This document shows positions 52,187 to 63,321 of a stretch of DNA of 64,000 bases, in pieces. Numbering within the stretch: the stretch's first letter is position 1; the number at the start of each line of letters is the position of its first letter. The DNA comes from Thelonectria olida (taxonomy: Eukaryota; Ascomycota; Sordariomycetes; Hypocreales; Nectriaceae): contig JAGPYM010000010.1 in the NCBI GenBank assembly GCA_020736575.1, positions 992,001-1,056,000 on the forward strand, in the 5' to 3' direction. The notes under the pieces are model-generated. The model saw only the letters and a list, made by a program, of their open reading frames with translations. It had not been told where the DNA came from and searched no databases. The translations under genes and the position numbers were made by a program.

Positions 52187-54093
52187 TTATATCGTCCCCA
52201 TAACTTGAAACTGCCTTGAGACATGATACGTTCGGTCGACTATCTGGAAGATAGTACGCCATCTTCCGTCATCCCTTAACTGAAGTTGAAGCTCATCCTC
52301 TAGCTGTGCAGCATCTTGATCGGAATGACAGGCTTCGAGGAGTATCTGGATGACTCTAATGCCACCGAAGTATCGCAATACGTCAGGCATCTTGCCTTCT
52401 CTCCACTCTTCTATGGGGAAAATTGCCGTCTTAATTTTAGACAGCTCTTGACCGTACGACTTCCATAGAAGTTCTCCGTCTTCCTCATCGTCCACCGAGT
52501 CACTAGAAAGCCAGAGGATATCCGATGTGGGGTTAAAATAGAAAGACCAAGGTTCGTGCACGTGTAGCATTTTGGTAAACTTCTTGAGTGTATGCTTGCG
52601 TGACTCTTGACAGATGGAGAGAGCGACAGGAGCTGGCCTTCTCTCAAACGAGTCTATTTCAGGGTTCAGTGAGCTTGGTTCTCTCGACCCAAGGTCTGAC
52701 TGAAGCCATGCCGAAATACTGCCATTGAAACGCAGCGTGGCGATATCATCGATCTCGCTCTCGCTAGGCTCCGGGTCCCGGTCCCAAAAAGCATCAACCT
52801 CGATGACTCGAGGCTTTGGCCAGGTCTCCTCCCATATCTTCAGACGAATCTCGAGCGGAAGATCAGCGAACTCAGTTGGGCGAACTTTCCCCCTTATCGA
52901 CTGCGCCAGTGAATGACTCTGTACGGTAACGGTCTGCCTTGGAGCAGCAAGGTGGACACGAGACTCAACCGAAGATACGACCGGCTGCCGTTGCTGCACC
53001 ATCTGCCGTTTGTCGAGTCTCGACGCGGCAGGATCCTCGTCATCCATTCCGACTTCGCCGAATGTCCTCTTTGTCGCGCCCGATAATGCATTGTGTTCCA
53101 AGGGGCGGGCGGGCATCGCGGGAGAATGGATGCGTACTTTGGTGACCCAGGATTGCACACCGAACTCGTCCACGACGGCTTCGATAACCGCCAGGCGTCT
53201 TGGTGCTTGTGTCACAAACCCCCGAATCAGCTCGAAGACAGAAAACGCGAATCGGGCAAAGAGGTATTCCAGTGGGATGTGCCGCGGAAGATAAACAGCT
53301 CGATTATGGCACTCATTTACCGCATGAGAAAAGTCTTTGCCCGTGGACAGATAATGTGCTGCCAGCCGATGATCACCGGCTGCAAGCTTTGGCACAATGA
53401 CAAAAGCGCCCCGGTTGAAACCCTTCAGCAAGTCGCTGCGGAGGCGACCGATATTGTTCGATCCATCAGGACCCAAAGCCTGAGAAGGGTCGCGCGAGTA
53501 AGCGCTCATCCCATTTCGCCGAAACCAGGATGCAATGCCGAGCGGTATAAAGTAGGCGTTGTCGCCGTCCCGGGCAGAGCTTACGACACAATCGGTTTCT
53601 GAGGTGGGCGATGGACGGCGGGGAGATTTCCATGATCGCGGGAGACCGTCTTGTGGGAACGACCAGTTGTTAAAGTCCTGAACGATAGCGTATGGAATAC
53701 CTCCATCAATGCCTGCAGCCTCTTGTGTAAGCAAGGCCACAAGACAAGCGTAGAAAGGATTGACTTGCCTTGCGGGACCTGAAGATAATAGGTTTTCTGC
53801 GTCAATATGCCATTGTAGGGGAGCTGCACAGGCTTCTCGCCCAATTGATCGTAGCTTAAGTAAGCCTGTTTGGCATTCCCAGCAATGATTTGACAGGCTG
53901 TTAGAACTGTTCCATGATGAACGCCAAACTGATAGTCTGAGTCCGCCAACTTTCGGTTCGGAGCGATATCGACCAAAGAAAAAGCGACGAGCAGGCTCTC
54001 AGGATAAGGGTAATGCGGGTGACGAATCTTTAAGGGGGAAAGGATATGGTGATCCGTAAGTTGCCGGTGGTTGCAAGCCGGTGGGAGATGCAT
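52187..54093 (-). CDS. HNH-nuclease-like/2EXR fusion protein
   Basis: Exons 54093-53769 and 53712-52187 joined by a 56-nt intron with a GC donor (GCAAGT) and GCAG acceptor, giving 616 residues. Residues about 110-290 resemble the fungal HNH_2 nuclease module (TDCVVSSARDG, then WFRRNGMS, GRLRSDLLKGFNRGAFVIVP, and LFARFAFSVFE). The metal and catalytic histidines expected at C.VT....AHIxP and RSDLHxLFD are Tyr/Phe and Leu here, so nuclease activity is doubtful. The C-terminal 220 residues form a 2EXR domain (FADLPLEIRLKIWEETWP; VALSICQESRKHTLKKF; YFNPTSDILWL), a fungal domain of unknown function. The gene lies directly upstream of the ankyrin NLR on the same strand. Confidence 0.75.
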
Positions 54094-55731
54094 GTTTGTC
54101 GTGTAGATATTTCGTAAGGCAGCGCCGGAACTTGACAGATGAAAATCTGTGCTGTGAGGATACAAGCGACACAAAAAGACGTGGAAGAGCGACGAGCAAC
54201 AGAGTTTTCTTTTTGAGACAGACAGACCAGAGGGAGACGCAATAAAGAAAATTTGCACGACCCGACAGTCTGGTATCGGCCCCGTTTCCCATTTCCGAGT
54301 TCTTCTCCCACTGCGCACACATAGAAGATTGCAAAAGAGTCACAGACGGTATTGCAGGGAATGGGCAGGTACAGAAAGCATAATGTGATTTTCCATGTTC
54401 TTGTCTGTTAGCGCCACAGCTCACTTGTGCAAGCTCAGCAGGGGGGCTGAGAATGGTGAAGATACTGTGCAGAACGCAACGCGAGTAAAGCTGTGTCTCC
54501 CAAAGACGCGACCATGTATGGGCAACGCGACGCGCTCATCTAATCTTACTACGTACATGCCCGCACTCTGCGTAACTCAGCCCCCACTATGCCTGCAAGC
54601 AGTCCCGCTCAGGATTACACCTAACTTGACCGACCTTCGCGCCTGAAAGGAATGATTAATAGAACGTAAGAATCCACGCGCTGCCTTATTTGCCAGCACC
54701 GATAATGCTGGACCCTGTTGCCAGCTCCGTGACGGGACTTGCCATTGGTTTGTTGGTCGTTGCATGTTGGTTCGCAAGTCCGACAGCTCCGCAGCGGGCA
54801 TGTAATTGGTTTGTTGGTTGTTGACTGTTAGTTCGCAGGTCCAGTCGCCCAGCTCCAAAGAGTTTGGGCGCCGCAACCCCCGAGTTGAGAGCGATAAAAA
54901 TTGTGAGCTGCAGAGATACCGTCTTCGAAGAGCGGCTTTCGCCTCGAGACACGACAGATGCGTGGCGACGACAGCTCGCTTCGATAATCGAAGGGCTGCA
55001 GAAGCACTTTGTCTGGTCGAGTTTTGGGAACCTAGTATCTTAGACTACAGCAATGAAGCAGATACTAGCCTCTTGCACCAAATCACTCACGGAGATGGTA
55101 TCTGTCAATCCAATCTTTGGGGGGGTTTTGATTGGGGGTCTGCCCACTGGTTTGTCGAGGAGGAACTCTTGGTGGAGACCACAAACATGTAACAAACGAT
55201 CACCGTCCAAGCAGTGAGAGCCAAACGGACAGATTGGCAGATTGGCGTCACATCAGAAGAAGTGTACGTTTTGCTTCGTATCATGTTGCGTTGCCCCGCA
55301 AATTAACGAGTGAGTTGGGAGGAAAAAAAGACACACAAACGGCCAACCCCGTGTCTCGTCCTCCAACTGGTCGGCCGCTTTTCTCTGTGTCATATGAGGT
55401 AAGAGAGGGTGGTGTATCTAACCACCTTGAAAGTCCATAAGGAGCAGAGAGCAGAAAATGGCCAACAGTCAATCGTGCATTTTGGAGTAAGAGAGGGGGT
55501 GGGTCTATCCAATCATCGAGAAAGTCCAGAAATGGCTTCACAACACAGATGAGAGAACAGAAAACAGAAAACAGCAAGCAGAAAGCAGGAAGCAGAACGG
55601 CTACAATCAAAAACTATTTAATCTTCGCTCTAGTCTCTCAAAGTCAAACCACATCCTCTTCTTCTTCATCAATATCCAGTTAACCAACAAGCATCGACCA
55701 TACTCAAAGCCCTTCCACTTACATCGACACA
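54094..55731. other. gene-free region with short duplications
   Basis: No gene. A duplication of about 60 bp lies at 54740-54860 (both copies with ATTGGTTTGTTGGT and GTTCGCA). A second, of about 80 bp, lies at 55399-55535 (GTAAGAGAGGG...GAAAGTCCA). A purine-rich AAAACAG/AGCAG run lies at 55555-55595. Confidence 0.55.
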
Positions 55732-56541
55732 ATGGATTCCACACGCCAGCACCATATCAATAATGGCGAGAGGGCTTTGCAGAACAACTCAACAGCCACT
55801 CATCATCGCCCTGCCCATCTCTGTTCCTGTGGGATATGCCCTAGAGGCTCCCAGCGTACCGTGGTGCTGCGGCCACGGGATGGTTTGGCGGTTGCTCAAC
55901 AAGGAACCTCGGAACAAGTCGCCCAGCGAGCTGCGATGGCCGCGATGACCCACTTGATGTCAGGCCCACAGGAGGCTAACACCATCACCCCGCGAATCAG
56001 AACAATGGCAGCATCCCCTCAAGTGTTTTCTGTGAATCAATCTCAAGCACATCTACAAATGAACCATGGCGTCTCTGCAAACCGCGATACCTTGGTGGCC
56101 CAAGCTACAGGGAATCGTTTTGGGTCCTCTCAGTCGCTTTTGGGGGCAGAAGATCGGCCTCATCGTGCTTTGATGACCACGAGCATCTCCATGCGTCTCA
56201 ACCATGTCAGCGTCTCAGCACCAGCGAATCAGCCGTCTACCGCAAACACCCAGATGCTCCTCAGAACCCAAACTCAAGTCTATCAGCAGGTGAATCATGG
56301 CCTGCATGCGCATCGCAACGTTGTCGGTGTCGACAGGTCAGGAGCTACTGCACCAAGGTCGAGCACATCTTTTCGGCACCAACGTCAGCGACAAACGAGG
56401 AGCACCAGGCGGGCCAGACAGTGGGCCGCATCGAGGGCTGCGACATCCCAAGCAAGCACATCCGCCAATGGGCAACTCAACCAGGACGCCGTTACCAATC
56501 ACCAGGCTGTTTTCATATACGTCGCTCAGTGGCAGGCTTAA
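55732..56541 (+). CDS. hypothetical low-complexity protein, 269 aa
   Basis: Starts at ACACAATGGATTCC. Rich in Ala, Ser, Thr, Gln and His, with an early Cys/His cluster (HLCSCGICPRG), internal N/H-rich repeats (QMNHGVSANRD against QVNHGLHAHRN), and an Arg-rich patch near residue 225. No family recognised; coding status rests on the long uninterrupted frame only. Confidence 0.4.
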   Translation: MDSTRQHHINNGERALQNNSTATHHRPAHLCSCGICPRGSQRTVVLRPRDGLAVAQQGTSEQVAQRAAMAAMTHLMSGPQEANTITPRIRTMAASPQVFSVNQSQAHLQMNHGVSANRDTLVAQATGNRFGSSQSLLGAEDRPHRALMTTSISMRLNHVSVSAPANQPSTANTQMLLRTQTQVYQQVNHGLHAHRNVVGVDRSGATAPRSSTSFRHQRQRQTRSTRRARQWAASRAATSQASTSANGQLNQDAVTNHQAVFIYVAQWQA

Positions 56542-57325
56542 ACGCTCGCATGCATCTTCTGTTCTCAAGGCACATTAGTGGGAGTTTTTAGCTTACCATG
56601 CTGAGGTCCCTATATCAGTCGCGATGCTGAGCTCTGATTTTGTTGAGAGAGTAATACTGTACTTCAATTCACTGGTCCTACATCTATGACCCCTTTTAAA
56701 ATGATTGAGAGATTGTGATTTTACGTCCCATACCAAGCCACTCAGAGAGATCAAAGCACACCTACAGTAGGGTCTACAGATTAGGTCAGCCACAGCCCAT
56801 TCGCCACAACAATCGCGCCCTTACCGCACGGATGGCCTCCCAAGTACGTACTACTACGTTTTGGGGGCGGCAAGTCGGTCCGAGCCATCTAGGTCCCGCG
56901 ATAGCTGATGATTCGACGAGAACGGCGTTGTCTGCTCGTAAAGCAACGTCATCGTCCCGGAGAGTCAGATAAATAGCACCAGAAAGTCTCTTGCTGGCGA
57001 GGCTGAGCAGGTAGCGAACTCCAGTCACGTGGCCAGCTGAACTTAGCGAGATGCAGCAACCCCTCATGAGGCTTATCCTTGCGCCTCTTTCTGGTCTCGA
57101 GAACCGACATCTTCCACAGCCTAGCCATCCACACATCCTGCGCCGCCCGCTCCATACATGGGCACCGGGCTGGTCATTTGCTCAGCCTCGTCGTCCAGGG
57201 ACTATAAGATCCCCTCCTGCCCCGCCGCATGTCCGCCATTCCACCTCTCCCTATCCCTCACATCGGCGGACAACAGCGTCGTCCTCGTTCTTATTACCGA
57301 GTCCAGCTTATCCCCGCACATCGAT
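56542..57325. other. intergenic
   Basis: Upstream region of the 2EXR gene. Nothing recognised; several overlapping small frames are not supported. Confidence 0.5.
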
Positions 57326-58105
57326 ATGGATCTTATTCGCCAAGACTCACCGGACGTCCGTGATCTGCAAGCGGAAATCGAGAGTCTGAAAGCCCGTCTT
57401 CGCACGGTAGAAGACGAGAACCAACAACTACGACGCCGACATGGCACCTCTTTCCCTCTCATGGACCTCCCACTCGAACTGCGGATGCTTGTTTGGGAGC
57501 ATGCATTACCCGATCGGCGTGTCCTTCGCATAGCCGAATTGCCTACGGGTGAAATTTACGGTGCCGGCGCAACATTCTTTTGTTCTGCCGCCCCGCCGGT
57601 TCTTCTCCACATATGTCGAGAATCCCGCGAGTTTGCTCTCACACATTTCAAGCCTTTCTTCGAGAAGATATTCGAAAGCAAGAAGATGTCTAGACCGATA
57701 TACTTCCGCCCCAAGCTCGATATTCTATACTTCGATTCAGATATACTATCCTCTCAAATCGCTCTAGGATACCCTGAAGTAAACGATATCGAGTCGATCG
57801 CTATCAGACACGATCGTAACGGACCTAAACGGCTATGGAATTACGGGTATCATGGAGCGATTGGAACGTCGTGCTTGACAGGCATGACGAGGCTTCTATT
57901 GGTGGAAGCCTTAGAATGGCCATGGCCATCAAACCGCTGCTGTGCTACTATTGAATTATCGCCAGACCCTGCTGGAAAGCAGAAGGAATTGGAATGGACC
58001 GATTTCATTGCGAGAGACAGGCACTCCGACCACTACGTTCCCAACATACAGCACGTCGAAGCCGTCCTCGGGAAGTTCTTCCAAAATAATTCCTACTTGA
58101 ACTGA
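57326..58105 (+). CDS. 2EXR-domain protein
   Basis: 259 residues from MDLIRQDSPDV. The frame is open further upstream, but this ATG precedes the recognisable part. Residues 10-45 form a short coiled coil (VRDLQAEIESLKARLRTVED). Then comes a 2EXR domain: FPLMDLPLELRMLVWEHALP, VLLHICRESREFALTHFKPF and IYFRPKLDILYFDSD, the three blocks that define this fungal family of unknown function. It lies tail to tail with the WD40 NLR, and the other 2EXR gene in the window flanks the ankyrin NLR. Confidence 0.75.
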   Translation: MDLIRQDSPDVRDLQAEIESLKARLRTVEDENQQLRRRHGTSFPLMDLPLELRMLVWEHALPDRRVLRIAELPTGEIYGAGATFFCSAAPPVLLHICRESREFALTHFKPFFEKIFESKKMSRPIYFRPKLDILYFDSDILSSQIALGYPEVNDIESIAIRHDRNGPKRLWNYGYHGAIGTSCLTGMTRLLLVEALEWPWPSNRCCATIELSPDPAGKQKELEWTDFIARDRHSDHYVPNIQHVEAVLGKFFQNNSYLN

Positions 58106-58765
58106 GCCAGACTCGCTAGGAGGCGGTGCGGGCGGGCAGCGAGGTCGCACAGGTTACGGATGGACCGCCTTGTATGGATGGAGGGAGGCCGCCGCCGGTA
58201 GCTTCACCGCAATCCCTAAAAACGAGACTAAGCCCTCCGCTAAGCTCAGGAGTGACCAGTTGCTCGTCAGCGACCAACCGATACGAGGAACTTTGAGTCA
58301 TTACCGCCGTAGAGGGGCCAAGATGGAATCCTCCAAGGCAGACAGGGTGATAACGCATCCAACATCTGACGACACAGTCGTGACGAAGGGAATAGGTCTG
58401 TCCAAGCCAAGCCACCGGATGAGCACCTGTTCATCCACAGCTGAGTTCCGGAACTTGGACGTGGGGTCAGTGAGGTGAAGCCATACCCCTCACAGAATAA
58501 GAGCATGATCTTGGTAGAGGGTTGGACCGTTGGCCGTCGGGGGCCTAGAGACTGCATCGCCTCAATGAGTGTCTCCGCCCAAGCCGAGGAGCACTCGCTA
58601 GGCAACCATACCCAGACCATCTACTGGCTTAAGGAGACTAGTGAGACTCTGAGTGCCTTGAGGAACGAAAGGGTGCAGCAGCCCCTCGAACCCTCATCTA
58701 GCAAAGGCACGAAGAAAAAGTAGGAAAGAAGTGGATAATGAGTGAAAACATAATGCCAACCAACT
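58106..58765. other. intergenic with dispersed-repeat copy
   Basis: 58198-58350 and probably up to about 58500 align with the 20.4-20.75 kb repeat: TAGCTTCACCG, GGAACTTTGAGTC.TT.CCGCC, GGGCCA.GATG.AATCCTC and AAGCAT-like blocks in the same order. No gene. Confidence 0.55.
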
Positions 58766-61700
58766 TCATTCAAAAGAGATGTCCTTCGAAAATCCCATGA
58801 TGACCACTCTTCCCGAGGGACAGCCGATAGCAATAGTAGAACCCGAAGTCGAAACCGCTGAACTATAAGGCCGGAAATCCGGTGGAAGCCATAGAACTTT
58901 ATGTCCATCTGGTCCATCCGCCGTGACCCACGTGCCGTCTCCTTTGATACCATAGCCTAGTTTTGCGTCTCCGTCTCCTTGGGTTTCTCGGCCTCCATCC
59001 CGCGCTCCATTCCAAGTTTTATCCACGTTCATATACATCGCGCTTGTGGCTGTAGAACCAAGACTGAAACGACCAATGTCCGTGACCAAAATCGAATCAT
59101 CATCAGTGAAAGATAAGTTCTGGGTACGTCCACCAGTATTGAAGCTCTGAACCTCATCGCCCATGGCCACATCCCATACCTTGATTGTGCGGTCGGACGA
59201 ACCCGACGCAATGAGTTTGCCGTCGCGCGAGAACACGACCGACCAGACCCCGTCCCTATGACCCTCGAGGGTTCGAACCTCATCGCCCGTGGCCACATCC
59301 CATACCTTGATTGTGCGGTCGGACGAACCCGACGCAATGAGTTTGCCATCGCGCGAGAACACGACCGACCAGACCCAGTCCCTATGACCCTCGAGGGTTC
59401 GAACCTCATCGCCCGTGGCCACATCCCATACCTTGATTGTGCGGTCGTCCGAACCCGACGCAATGAGTTTGCCGTCGCGCGAGAATACGACCGAGCTGAC
59501 TGGGCCTTGATGACCCTCGAGGGTTCGAACCTCGTCGCCCGTGGCCACATCCCATACCTTGATTGTGCGGTCGCCCGAACCCGACGCAATGAGTTTGCCA
59601 TCGCGCGAGAACACGACCGAGCTAACTAGGTCTTGATGACCCCCGAGGGTTCGAACCTCGTCGCCCGTGGCCACATCCCATACCTTGATTGTGCGGTCGC
59701 CCGAACCCGACGCAATGAGTTTGCCATCGCGCGAGAATACGACCGAGCTGACTGGGCCTTGATGACCCTCGAGGGTTCGAACCTCGTCGCCCGTGGCCAC
59801 ATCCCATACCTTGATTGTGCGGTCGTCCGAACCCGACGCAATGAGTTTGCCATCGCGCGAGAACACGACCGACCAGACCCAGCCCCAATGACCCTCGAGG
59901 GTTCGAACCTCATCGCCCGTGGCCACATCCCATACCTTGATTGTGCCGTCGGACGAACCCGACGCAATGAGTTTGCCGTCGCGCGAGAACACGACCGACC
60001 AGACCCCGTCCCTATGACCCTCGAGGGTTCGAACCTCGTCGCCCGTGGCCACATCCCATACCTTGATTGTGTGGTCGGACGAACCCGATGCAATGAGTTT
60101 GCCATCGCGCGAGAAGACGACCGAGTTGACCCCGCCCCCATGACCCTCAAGCGTTTGTAAAACTGCATTCCAGTTGGAGTCGACGTTTGGAAGTGGAAAA
60201 ATCCATCTAGGAATATAATGTTCGAACGTTCGTCGTATAATGCTCGGATCTGGTGCAAAGACAAGCGCCGAGGCGTAAAGCTGGAGGGGTGCCACGTCAA
60301 TTATTGAACGGTAGTTGAGGACAAAACGCTTCGCATCACGAAGAAAGCTCGAGGCTTCGGCACCTTTTATGGGCTAAATGATTTCTCTTAGCAAATGCTG
60401 GCGCATGACTTGGGAATGGCTTACATCAACCATGCTCTGCAACTCGTCTATTAACCCGATGCTTTCCGATATCCGATTGATAAGGCTCAACGCTTCAAGC
60501 CAGTGGAGGAAGTGGCACTTCAGAAATTGGTGTGCTTGGTCCCCGTCTTGAACCATGCCTTTGCTCCCCTTCAGGTGATAGACCCAATAGAGGCACGCGT
60601 ATTGAACCTCTGGCGGTAGGCAGCTGTCGATTGTTTTTTGGCTGATATCCGTCCGGGTTCTCCCGGGCATGTGTAGGCTGCAGATATCCTTTTTGAGGTG
60701 ATCGTTCTCCGTCAGTAGCTGGAGGCATCTGGTCGCCAGCTTCTCGTGTGTCTTCTCCTCGTCAACCCAGAATGAGTTTGTGTTGCGCTTGTTAGGGTCG
60801 ACGAGGAAATCCCGGAATGATAAGTGGAGGAGTTTAACAGGAGCGTCTGAATTGGAAGGGATGTTCAGGACCGAATGGAGCGGGTCTAGTCCACAGTCGA
60901 TATCTTGCTTAGGGATTCCAAGCAGGTGCGAGAGAGATGTTGTTGAGAGGGGGCTGGCGAGAATGATGATTGGGCCGACAACTTCGCGGAAATCTTGTAC
61001 CACGTCGTCTTTGGCCGGTCCGGAAAAGTCGACGAGCAACTGATTTAAGACGGGGGAATACGTCGCGTCAAGTTTGGATGTTTGGCTTCTGGTCTGGTAT
61101 TTAAGGATCTCTGTAAGCTTTTTATCCGGGTGGCGGCCATGTTTCCAATCCTTAAGAAAGCGGCAGACGGTTGCAGCGAAAATAAACAGTGGAATGGACA
61201 TCTTGACCAGGATCTGGAGGTTTGTTTGGCCAGGCCAGTCCGGCGACAGTTGCCGGTCCGTGGCAACTAATCTGTTGTAATCATCTCTGGTTCCGGAAAG
61301 CTCGGACATTAAAAACGTGGATATGTCGTCTTCAATAACGCGTCCATCAACCCGATGCAGGGCCAGATCTTGGTAAGTGCCGCTAATTTTGTTGAACTCG
61401 AGGCGAATTGGGAATTCCGGCCTGCTTGTTACGAAGAACTTTAGGCGAACCGATGTCAACTGCTTCGCTTGTGGCAAGAGGCCAATGAGGGCCTGAGTAT
61501 CGTTTTCATTGTCGCACTCGTCGAGAGCATCGATAACAACCACCATCGTCAAGCGATTCTGAGAATCGCTGCCCATCTTTTCCAAAGGCTGTGTGATAAG
61601 CTTCTCGAACTGTTCCTTCATGGTCTTTTCGCCGATGCAGGAGTCGGCCTCGATCGCGTTTTGGACGTGCGGAGCCAAAGAAGGTAGCCGGTGGACAAGC

Positions 61701-63321
61701 TGGGTAGTGATAGTAGTGAAGAACCGCGCTGCTTTGCCACGATCGCCTTCGCCTCTCTTGAAAAAAAAGCTGGCTCCGAGAGCTTCTTTGTAGGCGAACT
61801 CATGAGCTACGGTGCGAGATATCGTAGACTTTCCGGTGCCTGCCATGCCCTGCAGCCAGTATATGCATTCACCGTCCGGATCGTCGGCCCATTTGTATAT
61901 CTGGGCGAGGAGGTCGACTCGAGTGTGGGGATGGCATCGAGCGTCGTGTTCGTTGGCATGGGAGTCGTACGCGGCACCTTCGGCGGAGCTCAGTTTACCG
62001 AGAACGATTTTCTGGTGGATATTGAGAAGTAGTACGCTGCAGACAATACCGTTAGTGTTGTTCTGATTAAGGACGGGTACGCAACGTACGCCCGGTCCTG
62101 AATGGCTCGATGGGACTCTTTCGCGGTCTTGAGAAGCTCTTCGAGGTTGGCCCGATTTTGATGACTGCATTGCTTTTCACAGTTATCTGCAGCTTGGGCA
62201 AGCTGGTCTCCACTCTCAACGAGATTTTTGACATACGTCTCCACATCACCGAGCTTGAAAGGGGCGCTGACCAGAGTGCTCTTGCTTTGCTGGCGTTGGA
62301 CTGCGAAGCCGAGAAACAACAGCGATTTGACGTAAGCGTGAACGATGGATCCCTCGAGGGGACCCAAGACCTTCTCAGGTGGTCGGAGGTCAGGGTCAGG
62401 GGCAATGTACAGTCGCCGGTACGTGTCGCATTGCAAGACCAACGAAGTGACCTTGGCAAGACCAAAAATTATTTGACTCCTCAGCTCGCTGTCGGCGGTC
62501 AAAGACTACATGGATCAGCTTAAGTTGAGAAAGCAAGACTAACTTGACATCTAAATTGTCTAAGAATGTAGAGACCAGAGCTACTTACCACAAGAACAAA
62601 TCGAACAGCAGCCCATGGCAGAGCAGCATGGATAGGGTCAAAGCTGACAGCGACGTCGCCGATCGCAACGAACTTATTCAGTACAGTAACAGTCTTTTCG
62701 ACAAAACCACACGCAGAGTATTCGTTCTGGCCAATTTTGATCTTCCATGCGCGTTGTTCCCTGGCGTGTTGCTGATCGTTGACTTCTTGCTCCATCTTCT
62801 CCTTGATGTCTTTGGCCAAACCCGCTACTGAGCTGGGTTCACCATCGGTTGTTGCATTGTTGCCGGCTGGATTCTTCGCAAACTTTTGGATGATATCAAC
62901 GATATCGGGGTCTTCTTGCGACTCTTTTAGACACTCCAAGGCCTTGTCCCACAGCTTGAAATCGCTTGACGATATCTTCGCAGATTGCGCATCTCCCTCG
63001 TTGGCTGCTGTCCATGCAGGGGTGTCATGTGCTGTGGAGTGCACTGCGGTCGTGGGGTGCTGCTGCGGCCGGGAATGCAGCTGTACCGGGGCGGCAGTAC
63101 GGTCGGATGGAGAAGACTAAATACCAGTGATGTTAGGCAGCCGGATGAGAGGTAGGGAGACGGGATAGCGGAGGCCGTCACCGGAGAGCGACCGAAACGG
63201 GGGAACTAACTCGTTCGGCCGGGTTCGGGATCTCGTCCAGCGGGTGATCGCCGGCGCAAAAACAGCCACACAGCCGGGCCCAACCTTTCCTTTTACTCCG
63301 GGCGGGCCTGTTTGAGCTCAT
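58766..63321 (-). CDS. NOD-like receptor: NACHT-WD40 protein of the HET-E/HET-D type
   Basis: Five exons: 63321-63211, 63116-62589, 62505-62090, 62036-60425 and 60373-58766 (introns 94, 83, 53 and 51 nt), 1424 residues. A short basic, Cys-containing N-terminus (WARLCGCFC) precedes the fungal NACHT_N domain (FKLWDKALECL; NEYSACGFVEKTVTVL; HAALPWAAVRFVLV). The NACHT NTPase follows, with Walker A GMAGTGKST at about 415 and Walker B MVVVIDALDEC. Eight 42-residue WD40 repeats come next, from about residue 962 to 1298, almost identical to each other, then a diverged tail. The last intron is certain: without it one TAG interrupts an otherwise continuous frame. Proteins of this class act in heterokaryon incompatibility or immunity, where the WD40 repeats recognise a partner and the N-terminal part signals cell death. 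Confidence 0.9.
59125..60165 (-). repeat. 126-bp WD40-coding repeats, 8 near-identical copies
   Basis: The eight units share the core SVVFSRDGKLIASGS and TIKVWDVATGDEV. They differ mainly at three residues after the GH pair (RDG, WGW, QGP, QDL, RDW, GGG), one residue before SVV (W/S/N), and two around the SGSxDx turn. This is a concerted-evolution array. Confidence 0.92.

Noticed and set aside
59029..60300. Long frames on both strands over the WD40 array
   Set aside because: The 126-bp unit is a multiple of 3, so all frames repeat. These are shadows of the NLR coding frame.
60374..60424. Premature TAG inside the WD40 NLR
   Set aside because: It is the end of a 51-nt intron with a GTAAGC donor, a CTAAG branch point and TTTAG acceptor. 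The gene is intact.
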